The position numbers and the translations under genes are program-made. This document shows positions 1 to 8,241 of a stretch of DNA of 30,628 nt, in pieces. Source of the stretch: Bacteroidales bacterium UBA1458 (lineage in GTDB: Bacteria > Bacteroidota > Bacteroidia > Bacteroidales > VadinHA17); the NCBI GenBank assembly GCA_002325785.1, contig DCSU01000049.1:184-30811 (forward strand), in the 5' to 3' direction. Below the pieces are notes generated by a model, which ran no database searches, was not told the DNA's origin, and was given only the letters and a program-made list of their open reading frames with translations. Position 1 is the stretch's first letter. Each line of letters starts with the position of its first letter.

Positions 1-1
1 A

Positions 2-451
2 TCAATAGTCTTCTCCGGCCACGGCATAAACCCTGTGGCAGCGGTGGCGGGAATGATAAACCGCAAGGATGCAGTGAAGGAGGTCAGCAAAAAGGCAGGA
101 CGTGTTTATGCAATCCGCCTTATCCCATACCGGATCAGGGTGACACGCGATTACTTCGTGAAGGGAACCGACAACTTCAAGGTGGCGAAACGACGCGCCC
201 AGCTTGGGAAATGGGATGAGGCAGCCGAACTGTGGGAGAAGGAAACGGAAAACCCGAAGATGAAAATAGCAGGCAGAGCACATTACAATATGGCTATCAT
301 TAGTGAGATCAACGGCAATCTGGATGATGCTGTCGCATGGGCGCAGAAGGCTTATTCCGATTTCAGGAATAAACAGGGACTTCGTTATGTCCGCATCCTC
401 GAGAACAGGAAATACAACGAGGATGTGTTGAGCTACCAGGAACAGAGATAA
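2..451 (+). CDS. DUF6340 family protein, C-terminal part (5' end outside window)
   Basis: The reading frame is open from the first bases of the window, so this is the C-terminal ~149 residues of a longer protein; an internal GTG at 35 is unlikely to be the start. The visible part has a basic segment (KKAGRVYAIRLIPYRIRVTRDYF split over residues ~32-54 of the fragment), then a TPR-like helical stretch with 'A..R.QLGKWDEAAELW' and 'AGRAHYNMAIISEINGNLDDAVAWAQKAY'-type spacing, ending QEQR. This layout is that of DUF6340 proteins, which in Bacteroidota are usually lipoproteins of unknown function with a TPR-like C-terminus. The next gene starts about 75 bp downstream on the same strand, so co-transcription with the GH92 gene is possible. 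Function unknown; family assignment is from recognition of the pattern, not a search. Confidence 0.75.
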   Translation, partial: SIVFSGHGINPVAAVAGMINRKDAVKEVSKKAGRVYAIRLIPYRIRVTRDYFVKGTDNFKVAKRRAQLGKWDEAAELWEKETENPKMKIAGRAHYNMAIISEINGNLDDAVAWAQKAYSDFRNKQGLRYVRILENRKYNEDVLSYQEQR

Positions 452-525
452 ATCCATCCGGACCCGGTGTCCATGCCGGATCATTGCTCGTAATTTTTAC
501 CTTTACTTCTGAAAATTCCGAAGTT

Positions 526-2841
526 ATGATCAGGATCATTCTTGCCATACTCCTTCTAAACCTCTGCTTTGTTATTTGCTCAGGTCAGGACCCCGATCCT
601 TTAAAGTATGTCAACCCCTTCATCGGCACCGACCGCATGGGACATACCTACCCCGGCGCAACGGTACCCTTCGGGATGATCCAGCTGTCACCTGACACTG
701 ACACCATACCCTATGAAACAGAAGGCAGATACAATAAAGATGTCTATAAATACTGCGCCGGATACCAGTACAGTGACAACACCATCGTCGGATTCACCCA
801 TACCCATTTCAGCGGTACGGGCCACTCCGACCTCGGCGATATCCTGATTATGCCAACAACCGGAATCCTGCAGCTTAACCCCGGAACATCAGATGCCCCG
901 GAAAAAGGATACAGGTCAGCCTTTACGCACAGCGATGAGAAAGCCTCTCCGGGCTATTATGCCGTGAAACTGGACGACAATGACATCCTCGCCGAGCTGA
1001 CAGCAACGACGCGCACCGGTGTTCATCGCTACACTTTCAATCAGGGAGGTGACGCCCATATTATCCTTGATATGGTTCATGGAATTTACAATTATAATGA
1101 TAAAAACGTATGGACATTCATCAGGGTTGAGAATGATACCCTGGTGACCGGTTACAGGCAGACCAGCGGATGGGCAAGAACAAGAACACTCTATTTTGCT
1201 CTTGCCTTCTCCAGGCCCATCGAATCGTACGGCTTTGTCAACGAAGAGCCGGCACAAGTGTACAGGGGATTCTGGCGCCGTTTCGACCAACGCCGGAATT
1301 TTCCTGAAGCAGCAGGGCGCAGCATAAAGGGCCATTTTGATTTTCTTACCCTGCCGGGAGACCAGATCAACGTGCGGGTGGCATTGTCTCCGGTAAGTAC
1401 CGCAGGGGCAATTGAAAACATGAAGACCGAAGCACCCAACCCGGACTTCGATGAAACTCGCCGGAGGGCAGAAGAGATGTGGCGCAGCGAGCTCGGAAAA
1501 GTAAGTGTGACAATGATGAACGAGGAACAGACCGTCAGCTTCTATACGGCACTATACCATGCCTTCCTCTCTCCCACCATCTTTATGGACACCGATAAAA
1601 AGTACAGGGGTCTGGACCAGAATGATCATACAGCCGGCGCTTTCACCAACTATACGACCTTCTCGCTCTGGGACACCTATCGTGCTCTCCATCCGCTCTT
1701 CACCATCGTGCAGCAGGAACGTACCGCTGACATGGTAAACTCAATGCTGTCCCATTATGACCAGAGCGTGCACCACATGCTGCCGGTGTGGTCACACCAC
1801 GCCAATGAGAACTGGTGCATGACAGGATACCACTCCGTACCGGTGATTGCTGATGCCATCGTTAAAGGTATCGGTGGATTTGACTACGCCAGGGCAACGG
1901 AGGCATGCGTTACCACAGCGCGTAATTGGTGGTACGACGGGCTCGAGGACTACGTGAGACTCGGATATGTGCCAGACGAAAGAACCGCATCATCAGTCTC
2001 GGTCACCCTCGAATATGCTTACGACGACTGGTGCATTGCACAAATTATCAATAAAATGTCCACAGAGCCGTTGCTCTCAAAGTATCCGGGGTTGGACTCA
2101 GAATTATATGTGGAATTTATCGACCGGTCACGCAATTACATGAATGTATGGGATGCGTCAACCGGGTTCATGCGCCCCAGGAAGGCAGACGGCAGCTTCA
2201 GGGATAAATTTGACGTGCTGAGCACCCACGGCCAGGGCTTCATAGAGGGAAATGCATGGAACTACAGTCTGTACGTTCCTCATGATCCGGTACATCTGAT
2301 CTCAATTATGGGTGGCAAAAAGCGGTTCATTCAGCACCTCGACTCCCTCTTCACCATGCACCTGCCTGATGAGTTCTTCGCTGAGACGGAAGACATAACC
2401 CGTGAGGGCATCATTGGCAATTACGTACACGGCAACGAGCCGTCGCATCATGTACCATACCTTTATAATTACTCCGGAGTACCCCGGAAAACACAGTACT
2501 GGGTACGTCATATAATGGACACAAAATACCTGTCTGCTCCTGACGGACTGAGCGGCAACGACGACTGCGGGCAGATGAGCGCATGGTACATCTTTTCGGC
2601 ACTCGGCTTTTACCCGGTCGCACCCGGCTCAGACAAATACGATCTGGGAAGCCCGCTGGTAAAAGATGCAACCATAAGACTGGAAAACGGTAACACATTT
2701 ACCGTGTCAGCCCTAAACCAGGGGCCGGAGAATGTCTATGTGAAAAAGACCGAACTGAATGGCCTGAAGCTGGACCGCCAATACATCACCCATGACGAGA
2801 TCATGAACGGAGGAAAACTGGTTTTTTACATGGCCAGATAG
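526..2841 (+). CDS. GH92 family alpha-mannosidase (secreted)
   Basis: A 771-residue exo-acting alpha-mannosidase of glycoside hydrolase family 92, a calcium-dependent inverting family most often specific for alpha-1,2-mannose. I chose the ATG at 526 because it places a signal peptide at the very N-terminus (MIRIILAILLL...CSG before QDPDP); the in-frame TTG at 484 would add 14 residues in front of it. Family blocks seen: YVNPFIGTD and GHTYPGATVPFGMIQLSPDT near residues 28-58, GFTHTHFSGTGHSDLGD near 89-105, MTGYHSVPVIADA near 432-444, EGNAWNY near 574-580 (the Glu is the expected general acid), GNEPSHHVPYLYNY near 636-649 and GNDDCGQMSAWY near 677-688. Full length for the family. Likely periplasmic or outer-membrane associated, trimming mannose from glycans. 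No other mannan gene lies nearby. Confidence 0.93.
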   Translation: MIRIILAILLLNLCFVICSGQDPDPLKYVNPFIGTDRMGHTYPGATVPFGMIQLSPDTDTIPYETEGRYNKDVYKYCAGYQYSDNTIVGFTHTHFSGTGHSDLGDILIMPTTGILQLNPGTSDAPEKGYRSAFTHSDEKASPGYYAVKLDDNDILAELTATTRTGVHRYTFNQGGDAHIILDMVHGIYNYNDKNVWTFIRVENDTLVTGYRQTSGWARTRTLYFALAFSRPIESYGFVNEEPAQVYRGFWRRFDQRRNFPEAAGRSIKGHFDFLTLPGDQINVRVALSPVSTAGAIENMKTEAPNPDFDETRRRAEEMWRSELGKVSVTMMNEEQTVSFYTALYHAFLSPTIFMDTDKKYRGLDQNDHTAGAFTNYTTFSLWDTYRALHPLFTIVQQERTADMVNSMLSHYDQSVHHMLPVWSHHANENWCMTGYHSVPVIADAIVKGIGGFDYARATEACVTTARNWWYDGLEDYVRLGYVPDERTASSVSVTLEYAYDDWCIAQIINKMSTEPLLSKYPGLDSELYVEFIDRSRNYMNVWDASTGFMRPRKADGSFRDKFDVLSTHGQGFIEGNAWNYSLYVPHDPVHLISIMGGKKRFIQHLDSLFTMHLPDEFFAETEDITREGIIGNYVHGNEPSHHVPYLYNYSGVPRKTQYWVRHIMDTKYLSAPDGLSGNDDCGQMSAWYIFSALGFYPVAPGSDKYDLGSPLVKDATIRLENGNTFTVSALNQGPENVYVKKTELNGLKLDRQYITHDEIMNGGKLVFYMAR

Positions 2842-2968
2842 CAGTGAACTTTACAGTAGTCACGTTTATGTGTGTTAACTCCGCGCGTAATTCGCGCCGG
2901 GCCAGGTAGAATTGAGTTCATTCTGAGCCTGCCTGACTTATAAGGGCGAGATGTCTGCAGATCTGAAA

Positions 2969-5074
2969 TTATTGATTCCTGAATGCCTCCGCTCCCCGGT
3001 CAAGCCAGTCGATGTAGGCCTGAATGTCAAAGTCGGTTCCCCGGGTCTCTATCAGAGGTTTGCCTGATGGGTCAACAATGGCATAGAGGGGAAGGGTGTT
3101 GGTGTTGAACATCGAGATCTCAATGTCTTCGTTCTTCTTACCCATTGTCTTTTTCTCCTTGCCGTCAACCTTCGACACAAATACTTCATTGTCAGGAAGC
3201 TTGGTCCGGTCGTCAACATATAGACCTACCAGAACAAAGTTTTCCCTTATCCTTCTCTGCACCTCAGGGTCTGACCATACACGTGCATCCATCTCCTTGC
3301 AGTTGGCGCAGGCATGACCTTTGAAATCGATAAGCACCGGCTTGTTAAGCTGTTTTGCGCATGCAAGGCCCTCCTCAAGGTCAAAGTAACCCTGCAGGCC
3401 ATATTCAAAGTGAAGGAAATCGGAATACTTCGGAGTACCACAGATGGCTGAACCGCCGGTGGTTGTTACAACCGCTCCGCCTCCCCTGTTTTCAGTAATA
3501 GCCTTCAGGAGGTTGAATCCTGATGTCTCACGCGGAGGCAACAATGCCGATATGCGTGTAAGCGGCGCTCCGAAGAGACCCGGTACAAGATAGACGGCAA
3601 AGGTGAATGATGCAATTATAAGCACCAGGCGGAATACTCCTATGTGAGGTACGTCGCTGTCATGTGAGAACTTAATCTTACCCATGAGATAGAGACCCAT
3701 CAGGAAGAAGAGAACAATCCATATCGCCAGGTAGATATCACGCGAGAGTATCCCCAATCCGTATACAGTGTCAACCACCGAGGCAAACTTAAGACTGAAT
3801 GCCAGCATTATGAAGCCCAGTACCACCTTGACCGAGTTAAGCCATCCGCCCGATTTTGGCATCTTGTTCATCCATGATGGGAAGAGTGCGAAGAGGGTAA
3901 ACGGCAGCGCAAAGGCAAGGCCGAATCCGAACATGCCAATCGTCGGACGCAATACATCACCCGAGGCAGCCTCTACCAGCAGGGCTCCCACGATGGGCCC
4001 TGTGCATGAGAATGAGACCAGAACCGTGGTCAGGCCAAGGAAAAAGGCAGCAAGAGCTCCTCCCCTGTCAACTTTGGAGTCAGAGGTACTGACCCATTTG
4101 GCGGGCATCACTATCTCAAAGGCACCGAAGAATGATGCGGCAAACACCAGGAATAGTGCAAAGAACAGCAGGTTTGGAATCCAGTGAGTGCTCAGTGTAT
4201 TGGCAAAGCCTGCCCCAGCGCTTGTCAGGGAGACGATTATGCCTAATGATGAATAGAGCAGGATGATTGATAACCCGAATATAAGGGCCTTGCCAATGGC
4301 TGATCCTTTCTTACCCGATCCCTGGCTGAAGAACGCCACAGTCATGGGTATCATCGGGAATACACAGGGTGTCAGAACACCGGCCAGACCTGCCAGCATT
4401 GAAAGAAGGAAGAACTTCAGTAAACCCTTCTTCTCTTTCCCTGCCGGGATTTCTGTGGTTAATGACTGTTCGGCGGATTCAGTTGCTGCCTGTTGTATCG
4501 TGGTGTCTGCAGGAATATCAGCTGTAGTCAGTTGCGCAAATTCGGATGTCGTTTCTGCTGTAGCCAGGCCTGGCACCTCAGTTACCTTCTCACCAGGTGC
4601 AGTGGCAGGTACAGTGGCTCCGCCCTTCAGCACCAGGGCGAATTCAACATCCCTGGGCGACAGGCACTGTTTGTCATCACATGACATAAATGTGACATAT
4701 CCTTTTACTGTCACCGGTGAACCTGTTACAGTTACCTTCTGACGAAACTCGGCCCTGTCGCTGTGCATGCCGATATTCATCGAGAAGCTGTTGTCATACT
4801 TAACCTCGGGTTTCGTAACCTCGACCGTCTTTCCGGTAAGGGTGAAACCGGCACCCGGTTCAAAGGTAAAGCTGGTGGGAATCGGTCCGCCCGGCTCAAT
4901 ATCCATAGCATATAGATGCCATTCCTTCTCCAGTTCGGCCGTCATCACCAGTTCAAATGTATTGTCTCCGGTCTTCTCGCTCCGGAAACTCCATGTGACA
5001 GGCTCAAGCACCTGCGATTTGAGGGTAACTGCTGAAAGGAGCAGTAACAGACCTGTTAACGTTTTTCTCATCAT
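2969..5074 (-). CDS. dsbD: Thiol:disulfide interchange protein DsbD
   Basis: A 701-residue DsbD-type electron conduit moving reducing equivalents from cytoplasmic thioredoxin to periplasmic thiol proteins. Order of domains: signal peptide (residues 1-20), periplasmic N-terminal domain with the redox pair C132/C137 in CDDKQC, a Pro/Thr/Ala-rich linker (~150-215), an eight-helix membrane domain (~218-500) with C237 in TPCVFP and C357 in SFSCTGP, and a C-terminal thioredoxin-like domain with C589-A-N-C592. All three Cys pairs of the relay are present, so the protein looks functional. It stands alone between convergent GH92 and divergent S1P-lyase-like genes. Start MM: either Met is possible. No clear TAnnTTTG promoter was found upstream of it. 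Confidence 0.93.
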   Translation of the reverse strand: MMRKTLTGLLLLLSAVTLKSQVLEPVTWSFRSEKTGDNTFELVMTAELEKEWHLYAMDIEPGGPIPTSFTFEPGAGFTLTGKTVEVTKPEVKYDNSFSMNIGMHSDRAEFRQKVTVTGSPVTVKGYVTFMSCDDKQCLSPRDVEFALVLKGGATVPATAPGEKVTEVPGLATAETTSEFAQLTTADIPADTTIQQAATESAEQSLTTEIPAGKEKKGLLKFFLLSMLAGLAGVLTPCVFPMIPMTVAFFSQGSGKKGSAIGKALIFGLSIILLYSSLGIIVSLTSAGAGFANTLSTHWIPNLLFFALFLVFAASFFGAFEIVMPAKWVSTSDSKVDRGGALAAFFLGLTTVLVSFSCTGPIVGALLVEAASGDVLRPTIGMFGFGLAFALPFTLFALFPSWMNKMPKSGGWLNSVKVVLGFIMLAFSLKFASVVDTVYGLGILSRDIYLAIWIVLFFLMGLYLMGKIKFSHDSDVPHIGVFRLVLIIASFTFAVYLVPGLFGAPLTRISALLPPRETSGFNLLKAITENRGGGAVVTTTGGSAICGTPKYSDFLHFEYGLQGYFDLEEGLACAKQLNKPVLIDFKGHACANCKEMDARVWSDPEVQRRIRENFVLVGLYVDDRTKLPDNEVFVSKVDGKEKKTMGKKNEDIEISMFNTNTLPLYAIVDPSGKPLIETRGTDFDIQAYIDWLDRGAEAFRNQ

Positions 5075-5220
5075 TCCAATTTCCTATAAAGACAACTATT
5101 GTGCTGTCAGGTACTACCAATAACCAATATTTTTATAATTAAGTTCGGTAAGGCCACAAAGAAAGAAACTTTTTTGCAAAATACGAGCACTCCCGACTTC
5201 CCGCCGCAGCATTACAAATA

Positions 5221-5252
5221 TTTGACATTGAATGTTCTGTAGCTTAACTTTG
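5221..5252 (+). promoter_or_regulatory. Bacteroidota-type promoter and RBS of the S1P-lyase-like gene
   Basis: TTTG at 5221-5224 and TAACTTTG at 5245-5252 are separated by 20 bp, a full match to the Bacteroidota housekeeping promoter (TTTG-N19-21-TAnnTTTG). Transcription would begin near 5259. An AAAGGAG at 5272-5278 lies six bases before the ATG at 5285; such a strong Shine-Dalgarno is unusual here, because none of the other starts I examined in the window shows one. Confidence 0.75.
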
Positions 5253-5284
5253 ATAATAACTAACGAAGATTAAAGGAGATAGTT

Positions 5285-6736
5285 ATGAACAGGCATTTTA
5301 TAAGGTTTCCGGACAAGGGCCTTGATGCCGACAGTGTGATTACGGAACTGAAGGCACACCGGTCAGGTGATGCATCATGGAGAAACGGCAGGATGTTCGG
5401 TTATATATATCATCCTGGCAACAGGGAGGCAAAAGCAATTGAACAGGCTTACCAGCTCTTTTTAAACGAGAATGCTCTCAATCCGTCACTCTTCTCCTCG
5501 CTCAGACACCTGGAAAACGAGGTCGTGGCCATGGTGGCCGATCTGCTGCATGCCGGCAACGGGTTTGCAGGCAACCTGACCACCGGGGGGTCGGAGAGCA
5601 TCCTGGTGGCTGTCAAGACCGAACGTGACTGGGCCAGAAATCACAAACCGGAAAAACGTGAGCCGGAGATAATTGCACCTGTGACAATACATCCTGCGTT
5701 CTCCAAGGCTGCTGATATGACCGGCGTCAGGGCAAGGTATGCCCCGGTGAACGAGGACAAACGGGTTAACGTGGCGGAAGTGGAAAAACTGATCAACAGG
5801 AATACAATCGCGATCACGGCATCAGCACCCTGCTTCCCCTACGGGGTTATTGACCCTGTTGAAGAGCTTGCAGCCCTTGCACTGAAGCATGATCTGCTGT
5901 TTCATGTCGACAGCTGCCTGGGAGGACTGATGCTCGCGTTTATCGAAAGCCTCGGCTTTAAAGTTCCTCCCTTTGACTTCCGTGTCAGGGGCGTGACCTC
6001 AATATCGGCCGACGTGCACAAATACGGTTACTCCGCCAAGGGCGCTTCCGCCATAATCTATCATTCCCATGAGCTGAGGAAATTCCAGTATTTTGTCATA
6101 AGCAGCTGGCCGGGTGGACTTTATGGCTCTCCGACAATGCTCGGCACAAGATCAGGAGCTCCGATTGCGGCTGGATGGGCGGCACTTAAGACCATAGGGC
6201 GCGACGGCTACATGAAGATGGCAGAGGCTGTAATGAAAACAACACGTTTTATTCAGGAAGGAATTGAGTCGACGCCTGGCCTGAAAGTCATTGGGAAACC
6301 GGTAATGAGCGTCTTTTCATTCACATCCGACAGACATGATATATACCGCATCGGAGATGAGCTGTCGCGCAGGGGCTGGAACCTCGACAAACTGCAGTTC
6401 CCTCCGGCCCTGCATATGACAGTCTCATTTGACAATACGGGCCATGAGGGTGAGTTTCTTGAGGCCCTTAAGGAATCCGTTGCAGTGGTTGATGGACAAA
6501 AGATAAAGACCGCGTCGTCACATGTTCTTGCCTCCGTCGTTAAGGCACTCTCGAGGTTCCTGCCTGAAAAATGGTTCCGTAAGCTGTCAGCCCGGTTCAC
6601 TGCAATTATGAACAGGGACGAAGGCGGCGGTGCAGCCACAGGGGCAGCTGCATACGGAATGATGGTGGCAATAGACAACCGCGAAAACGTTGATGAGATA
6701 ATGCTTGACGTGCTTGATAAACTCTATACGGTTTAG
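5285..6736 (+). CDS. PLP-dependent lyase, sphingosine-1-phosphate lyase-like
   Basis: A 483-residue fold-type I PLP enzyme of the group II decarboxylase superfamily. The cofactor Lys is K246 in SADVHKYGYSAKGAS, with H245 before it, the PLP-binding Asp D209 in HVDSC and the phosphate-binding TTGGSES at 99-105. The stretch after the Lys (FQYFVISSWPGGLYGSPT near 268-284) parallels the segment after the Lys in eukaryotic sphingosine-1-phosphate lyase, and the C-terminus has the AAYGM block near 460. It lacks the N-terminal membrane helix of the eukaryotic enzyme and should be cytosolic. The expected reaction is splitting of a phosphorylated long-chain base into a fatty aldehyde and phosphoethanolamine, which fits Bacteroidota that make sphingolipids. 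A role as an amino acid decarboxylase remains possible. Own promoter and strong ribosome binding site. Confidence 0.82.
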   Translation: MNRHFIRFPDKGLDADSVITELKAHRSGDASWRNGRMFGYIYHPGNREAKAIEQAYQLFLNENALNPSLFSSLRHLENEVVAMVADLLHAGNGFAGNLTTGGSESILVAVKTERDWARNHKPEKREPEIIAPVTIHPAFSKAADMTGVRARYAPVNEDKRVNVAEVEKLINRNTIAITASAPCFPYGVIDPVEELAALALKHDLLFHVDSCLGGLMLAFIESLGFKVPPFDFRVRGVTSISADVHKYGYSAKGASAIIYHSHELRKFQYFVISSWPGGLYGSPTMLGTRSGAPIAAGWAALKTIGRDGYMKMAEAVMKTTRFIQEGIESTPGLKVIGKPVMSVFSFTSDRHDIYRIGDELSRRGWNLDKLQFPPALHMTVSFDNTGHEGEFLEALKESVAVVDGQKIKTASSHVLASVVKALSRFLPEKWFRKLSARFTAIMNRDEGGGAATGAAAYGMMVAIDNRENVDEIMLDVLDKLYTV

Positions 6737-6794
6737 CTTTGTTGACAGATCCATGTCACAGCAGAGAATCTAACACAAAATACCATGAATAAAT

Positions 6795-6825
6795 TTTGAT
6801 ATTGCACTTTTTTGTCTTATCTTTG
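6795..6825 (+). promoter_or_regulatory. Promoter of the perR operon
   Basis: TTTG at 6795-6798 and TATCTTTG at 6818-6825 with a 19-bp spacer match the Bacteroidota consensus at every fixed position. The predicted transcription start (~6832) leaves a leader of about 25 bases before the ATG at 6857, and the palindromic operator falls inside this leader. Confidence 0.75.
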
Positions 6826-6837
6826 TTTATTCTTTGT

Positions 6838-6852
6838 TAAGAATCATTCTTA
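6838..6852. promoter_or_regulatory. Putative PerR/Fur-family operator (perfect 7-1-7 palindrome)
   Basis: TAAGAAT-C-ATTCTTA is a perfect inverted repeat with the 7-1-7 geometry known for Fur and PerR boxes. It lies between the predicted -7 element and the perR start codon, five bases before the ATG, where bound repressor would block transcription. Autoregulation is inferred from position; the half-site TAAGAAT matches the Bacillus PerR half-site TTATAAT at five of seven positions. Confidence 0.65.
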
Positions 6853-6856
6853 TTTA

Positions 6857-7297
6857 ATGGAATCTGAAGATTACAGAATAAAGTTAAGGGAGAGGGGCCT
6901 TAAGGTCACACCTCAGCGACTTGCAGTTTTTGAGGCAGTGGATGTGCTGCATGACCATCCGACAGCCGAGGAGGTAGGCCAGTTCATTAGGAAAAAGTAC
7001 CCTGACATTGCAACAGGAACTGTCTATAAAACTCTTGAGACACTGGTTGAAAAGGATATTCTTAAAAGGGTTAAAACTGACCATGGATTGCTCCGGTATG
7101 ATGCTGTGAAAGATCAGCATCACCACATCTACTGCACCCATTGTGACCGGATAGAGGATTATTATGACAGTGAACTTACAGAGATGATATACGACTATTT
7201 TGAAAAAAAACGGATTCCCGACTTTAAGATAGAGGATGTCAAGCTTCAGATTGTCGGAATGTATACTGACAAGAGGGACGGGGTGAGAAAAAAATGA
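6857..7297 (+). CDS. perR: PerR-like peroxide-sensing repressor (Fur family)
   Basis: A 146-residue Fur-superfamily repressor: N-terminal winged helix with LKVTPQRLAVFEAV and the recognition-helix block ATGTVYKTLETL (52-63), then a metal-binding dimerisation domain. Numbered from the ATG at 6857, H34, D82, H88, H90 and D101 match the five regulatory ligands of Bacillus PerR (H37, D85, H91, H93, D104) at a constant offset of three, and Asp at the last position favours PerR over Fur. C93/C96 (CTHC) correspond to the first structural-zinc pair, but there is no Cys after C96, so the second pair is missing. I chose 6857 over an upstream TTG at 6812 because the latter lies before the promoter's -7 element. 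The ATG of the next gene overlaps the stop (ATGA). Probably represses its own operon. Confidence 0.87.
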   Translation: MESEDYRIKLRERGLKVTPQRLAVFEAVDVLHDHPTAEEVGQFIRKKYPDIATGTVYKTLETLVEKDILKRVKTDHGLLRYDAVKDQHHHIYCTHCDRIEDYYDSELTEMIYDYFEKKRIPDFKIEDVKLQIVGMYTDKRDGVRKK

Positions 7298-7668
7298 TAA
7301 GGCTTTTGCTCATATCAGGAGGCGCAATATCCCTTGCATTTGGAATTATCGGGATCTTCATCCCGGTGCTGCCCACAACTCCCTTTGTGCTGCTGTCCGC
7401 AGGCCTGTTCCTCAGGAGCTCACCAGCCCTGTACAATAAGGTCTTGAAGGGACGGATCACCTCGAGATATATGACCCGTGAAGCAGGCCGGAAAGCGGGG
7501 ATTTCAGCCCTGATCATAATGTGGGCGATGATTTTACTGACAGTGTTTTACGCTGCAAACACTGCCTGGCTAAAAATCCTCCTTATAGCCATCGGGCTTA
7601 CAGGAACGGTTTTTAAACTCATGTACTTTTTTGGCAAAAACCATAAACAGAATACAGACAATCATTAA
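7294..7668 (+). CDS. DUF454 (YbaN-like) inner membrane protein
   Basis: A 124-residue small membrane protein of the DUF454/YbaN family. Seen: an N-terminal membrane segment (about 3-22), the family block GIIGIFIPVLPTTPFVLLSAG followed by FLRSSPALY (about 18-47), then two further hydrophobic segments (about 69-86 and 90-110) and a polar basic tail. The start overlaps the perR stop by four bases (ATGA), implying translational coupling, and the thioferritin gene follows after 11 bp. The family has no established function; being inside a peroxide-response operon suggests, without proving, a role in metal, oxidant or envelope stress handling. Confidence 0.85.
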   Translation: MIRLLLISGGAISLAFGIIGIFIPVLPTTPFVLLSAGLFLRSSPALYNKVLKGRITSRYMTREAGRKAGISALIIMWAMILLTVFYAANTAWLKILLIAIGLTGTVFKLMYFFGKNHKQNTDNH

Positions 7669-7679
7669 AACACAACAAA

Positions 7680-8180
7680 ATGGCACAAATCGGAAGATCA
7701 ATTGTAAAGATGGATGTTGATGAATTACTCAACCTCCTGAACAAAGCCCTTGCAGACGAATGGCTGGCTTATTACCAGTACTGGATCGGGGCAAAAGTGG
7801 TAAAAGGACCGATGAAAGATGCGGTCATCGCTGAGCTCGATCTTCATGCAACGGAAGAGCTGTCACATGCTGTGCTGCTCACTACCAGGATAGTTCAGCT
7901 CGGAGGAACCCCGGTGATTTCTCCTGCTGACTGGATGAAAATAACCAACTGCGGTTATGATGCACCTATCGATCCTTATGTCGAAAAAGTGCTGGAACAG
8001 AATATTAAGGGAGAACAGTGCGCCATCAAGGTCTACAGCCATCTCCTCGACCTGACCCGGGAGGGCGACCCGGTAACTTACAACATCATCCTTACAATCC
8101 TGTCGCAGGAAGTTGAACATGAGGAGGATCTTGATGCACTCAGGGAGGACCTGGAACTGATGCTGGCGAGAAGGCAATAG
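7680..8180 (+). CDS. Dps-like thioferritin (DPSL) family ferritin-like protein
   Basis: A 166-residue four-helix ferritin-like protein. The diiron ligands of the bacterioferritin type are visible: E27, E60-x-x-H63, E112 and E144-x-x-H147. Two cysteines, C91 and C114, sit close to the third ligand in the pattern of archaeal and Bacteroides Dps-like thioferritins, where a nearby Cys pair marks the family. The expected role is oxidation and storage of iron using H2O2, protecting DNA and proteins, as a 12-subunit cytosolic cage. It is the third gene of the perR operon. It ends ...RRQ followed by TAG, in the same AGGCAATAG string that ends the fumarase gene. Classical Dps or bacterioferritin are less likely because of the Cys pair and the Bfr-like ligand set. 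Confidence 0.85.
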   Translation: MAQIGRSIVKMDVDELLNLLNKALADEWLAYYQYWIGAKVVKGPMKDAVIAELDLHATEELSHAVLLTTRIVQLGGTPVISPADWMKITNCGYDAPIDPYVEKVLEQNIKGEQCAIKVYSHLLDLTREGDPVTYNIILTILSQEVEHEEDLDALREDLELMLARRQ

Positions 8181-8241
8181 TAAAATTAAGAATTAAGAAT
8201 TGGAATCAAGTAATTTGTTATTAATCAATTAAATACATAAT

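Noticed and set aside
484..525. Upstream TTG start for the GH92 gene
   Set aside because: It would bury the signal peptide behind 14 residues; the ATG at 526 gives a normal exported N-terminus.
916..1335. 139-codon open frame antisense to the GH92 gene
   Set aside because: Lies wholly within a well-supported GH92 gene and shows no family features.
2883..2936. Short hairpins (GCGCG/CGCGC and CAGG..AGAAT/ATTCT..CCTG) between the convergent GH92 and dsbD genes
   Set aside because: Stems are short or interrupted and no U run follows on either strand, so a terminator call is not supported.
4263..4742. 159-codon open frame antisense to dsbD
   Set aside because: Covers the linker and membrane part of dsbD on the other strand; its composition mirrors that gene.
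6743..6758. TGACA-N6-TGTCA after the S1P-lyase-like gene as a terminator
   Set aside because: Five-base stem without a following U run.
6812..6856. Upstream TTG start for perR
   Set aside because: It would precede the -7 element of the promoter, and the extra residues are not part of the Fur fold; ATG at 6857 fits the family length.
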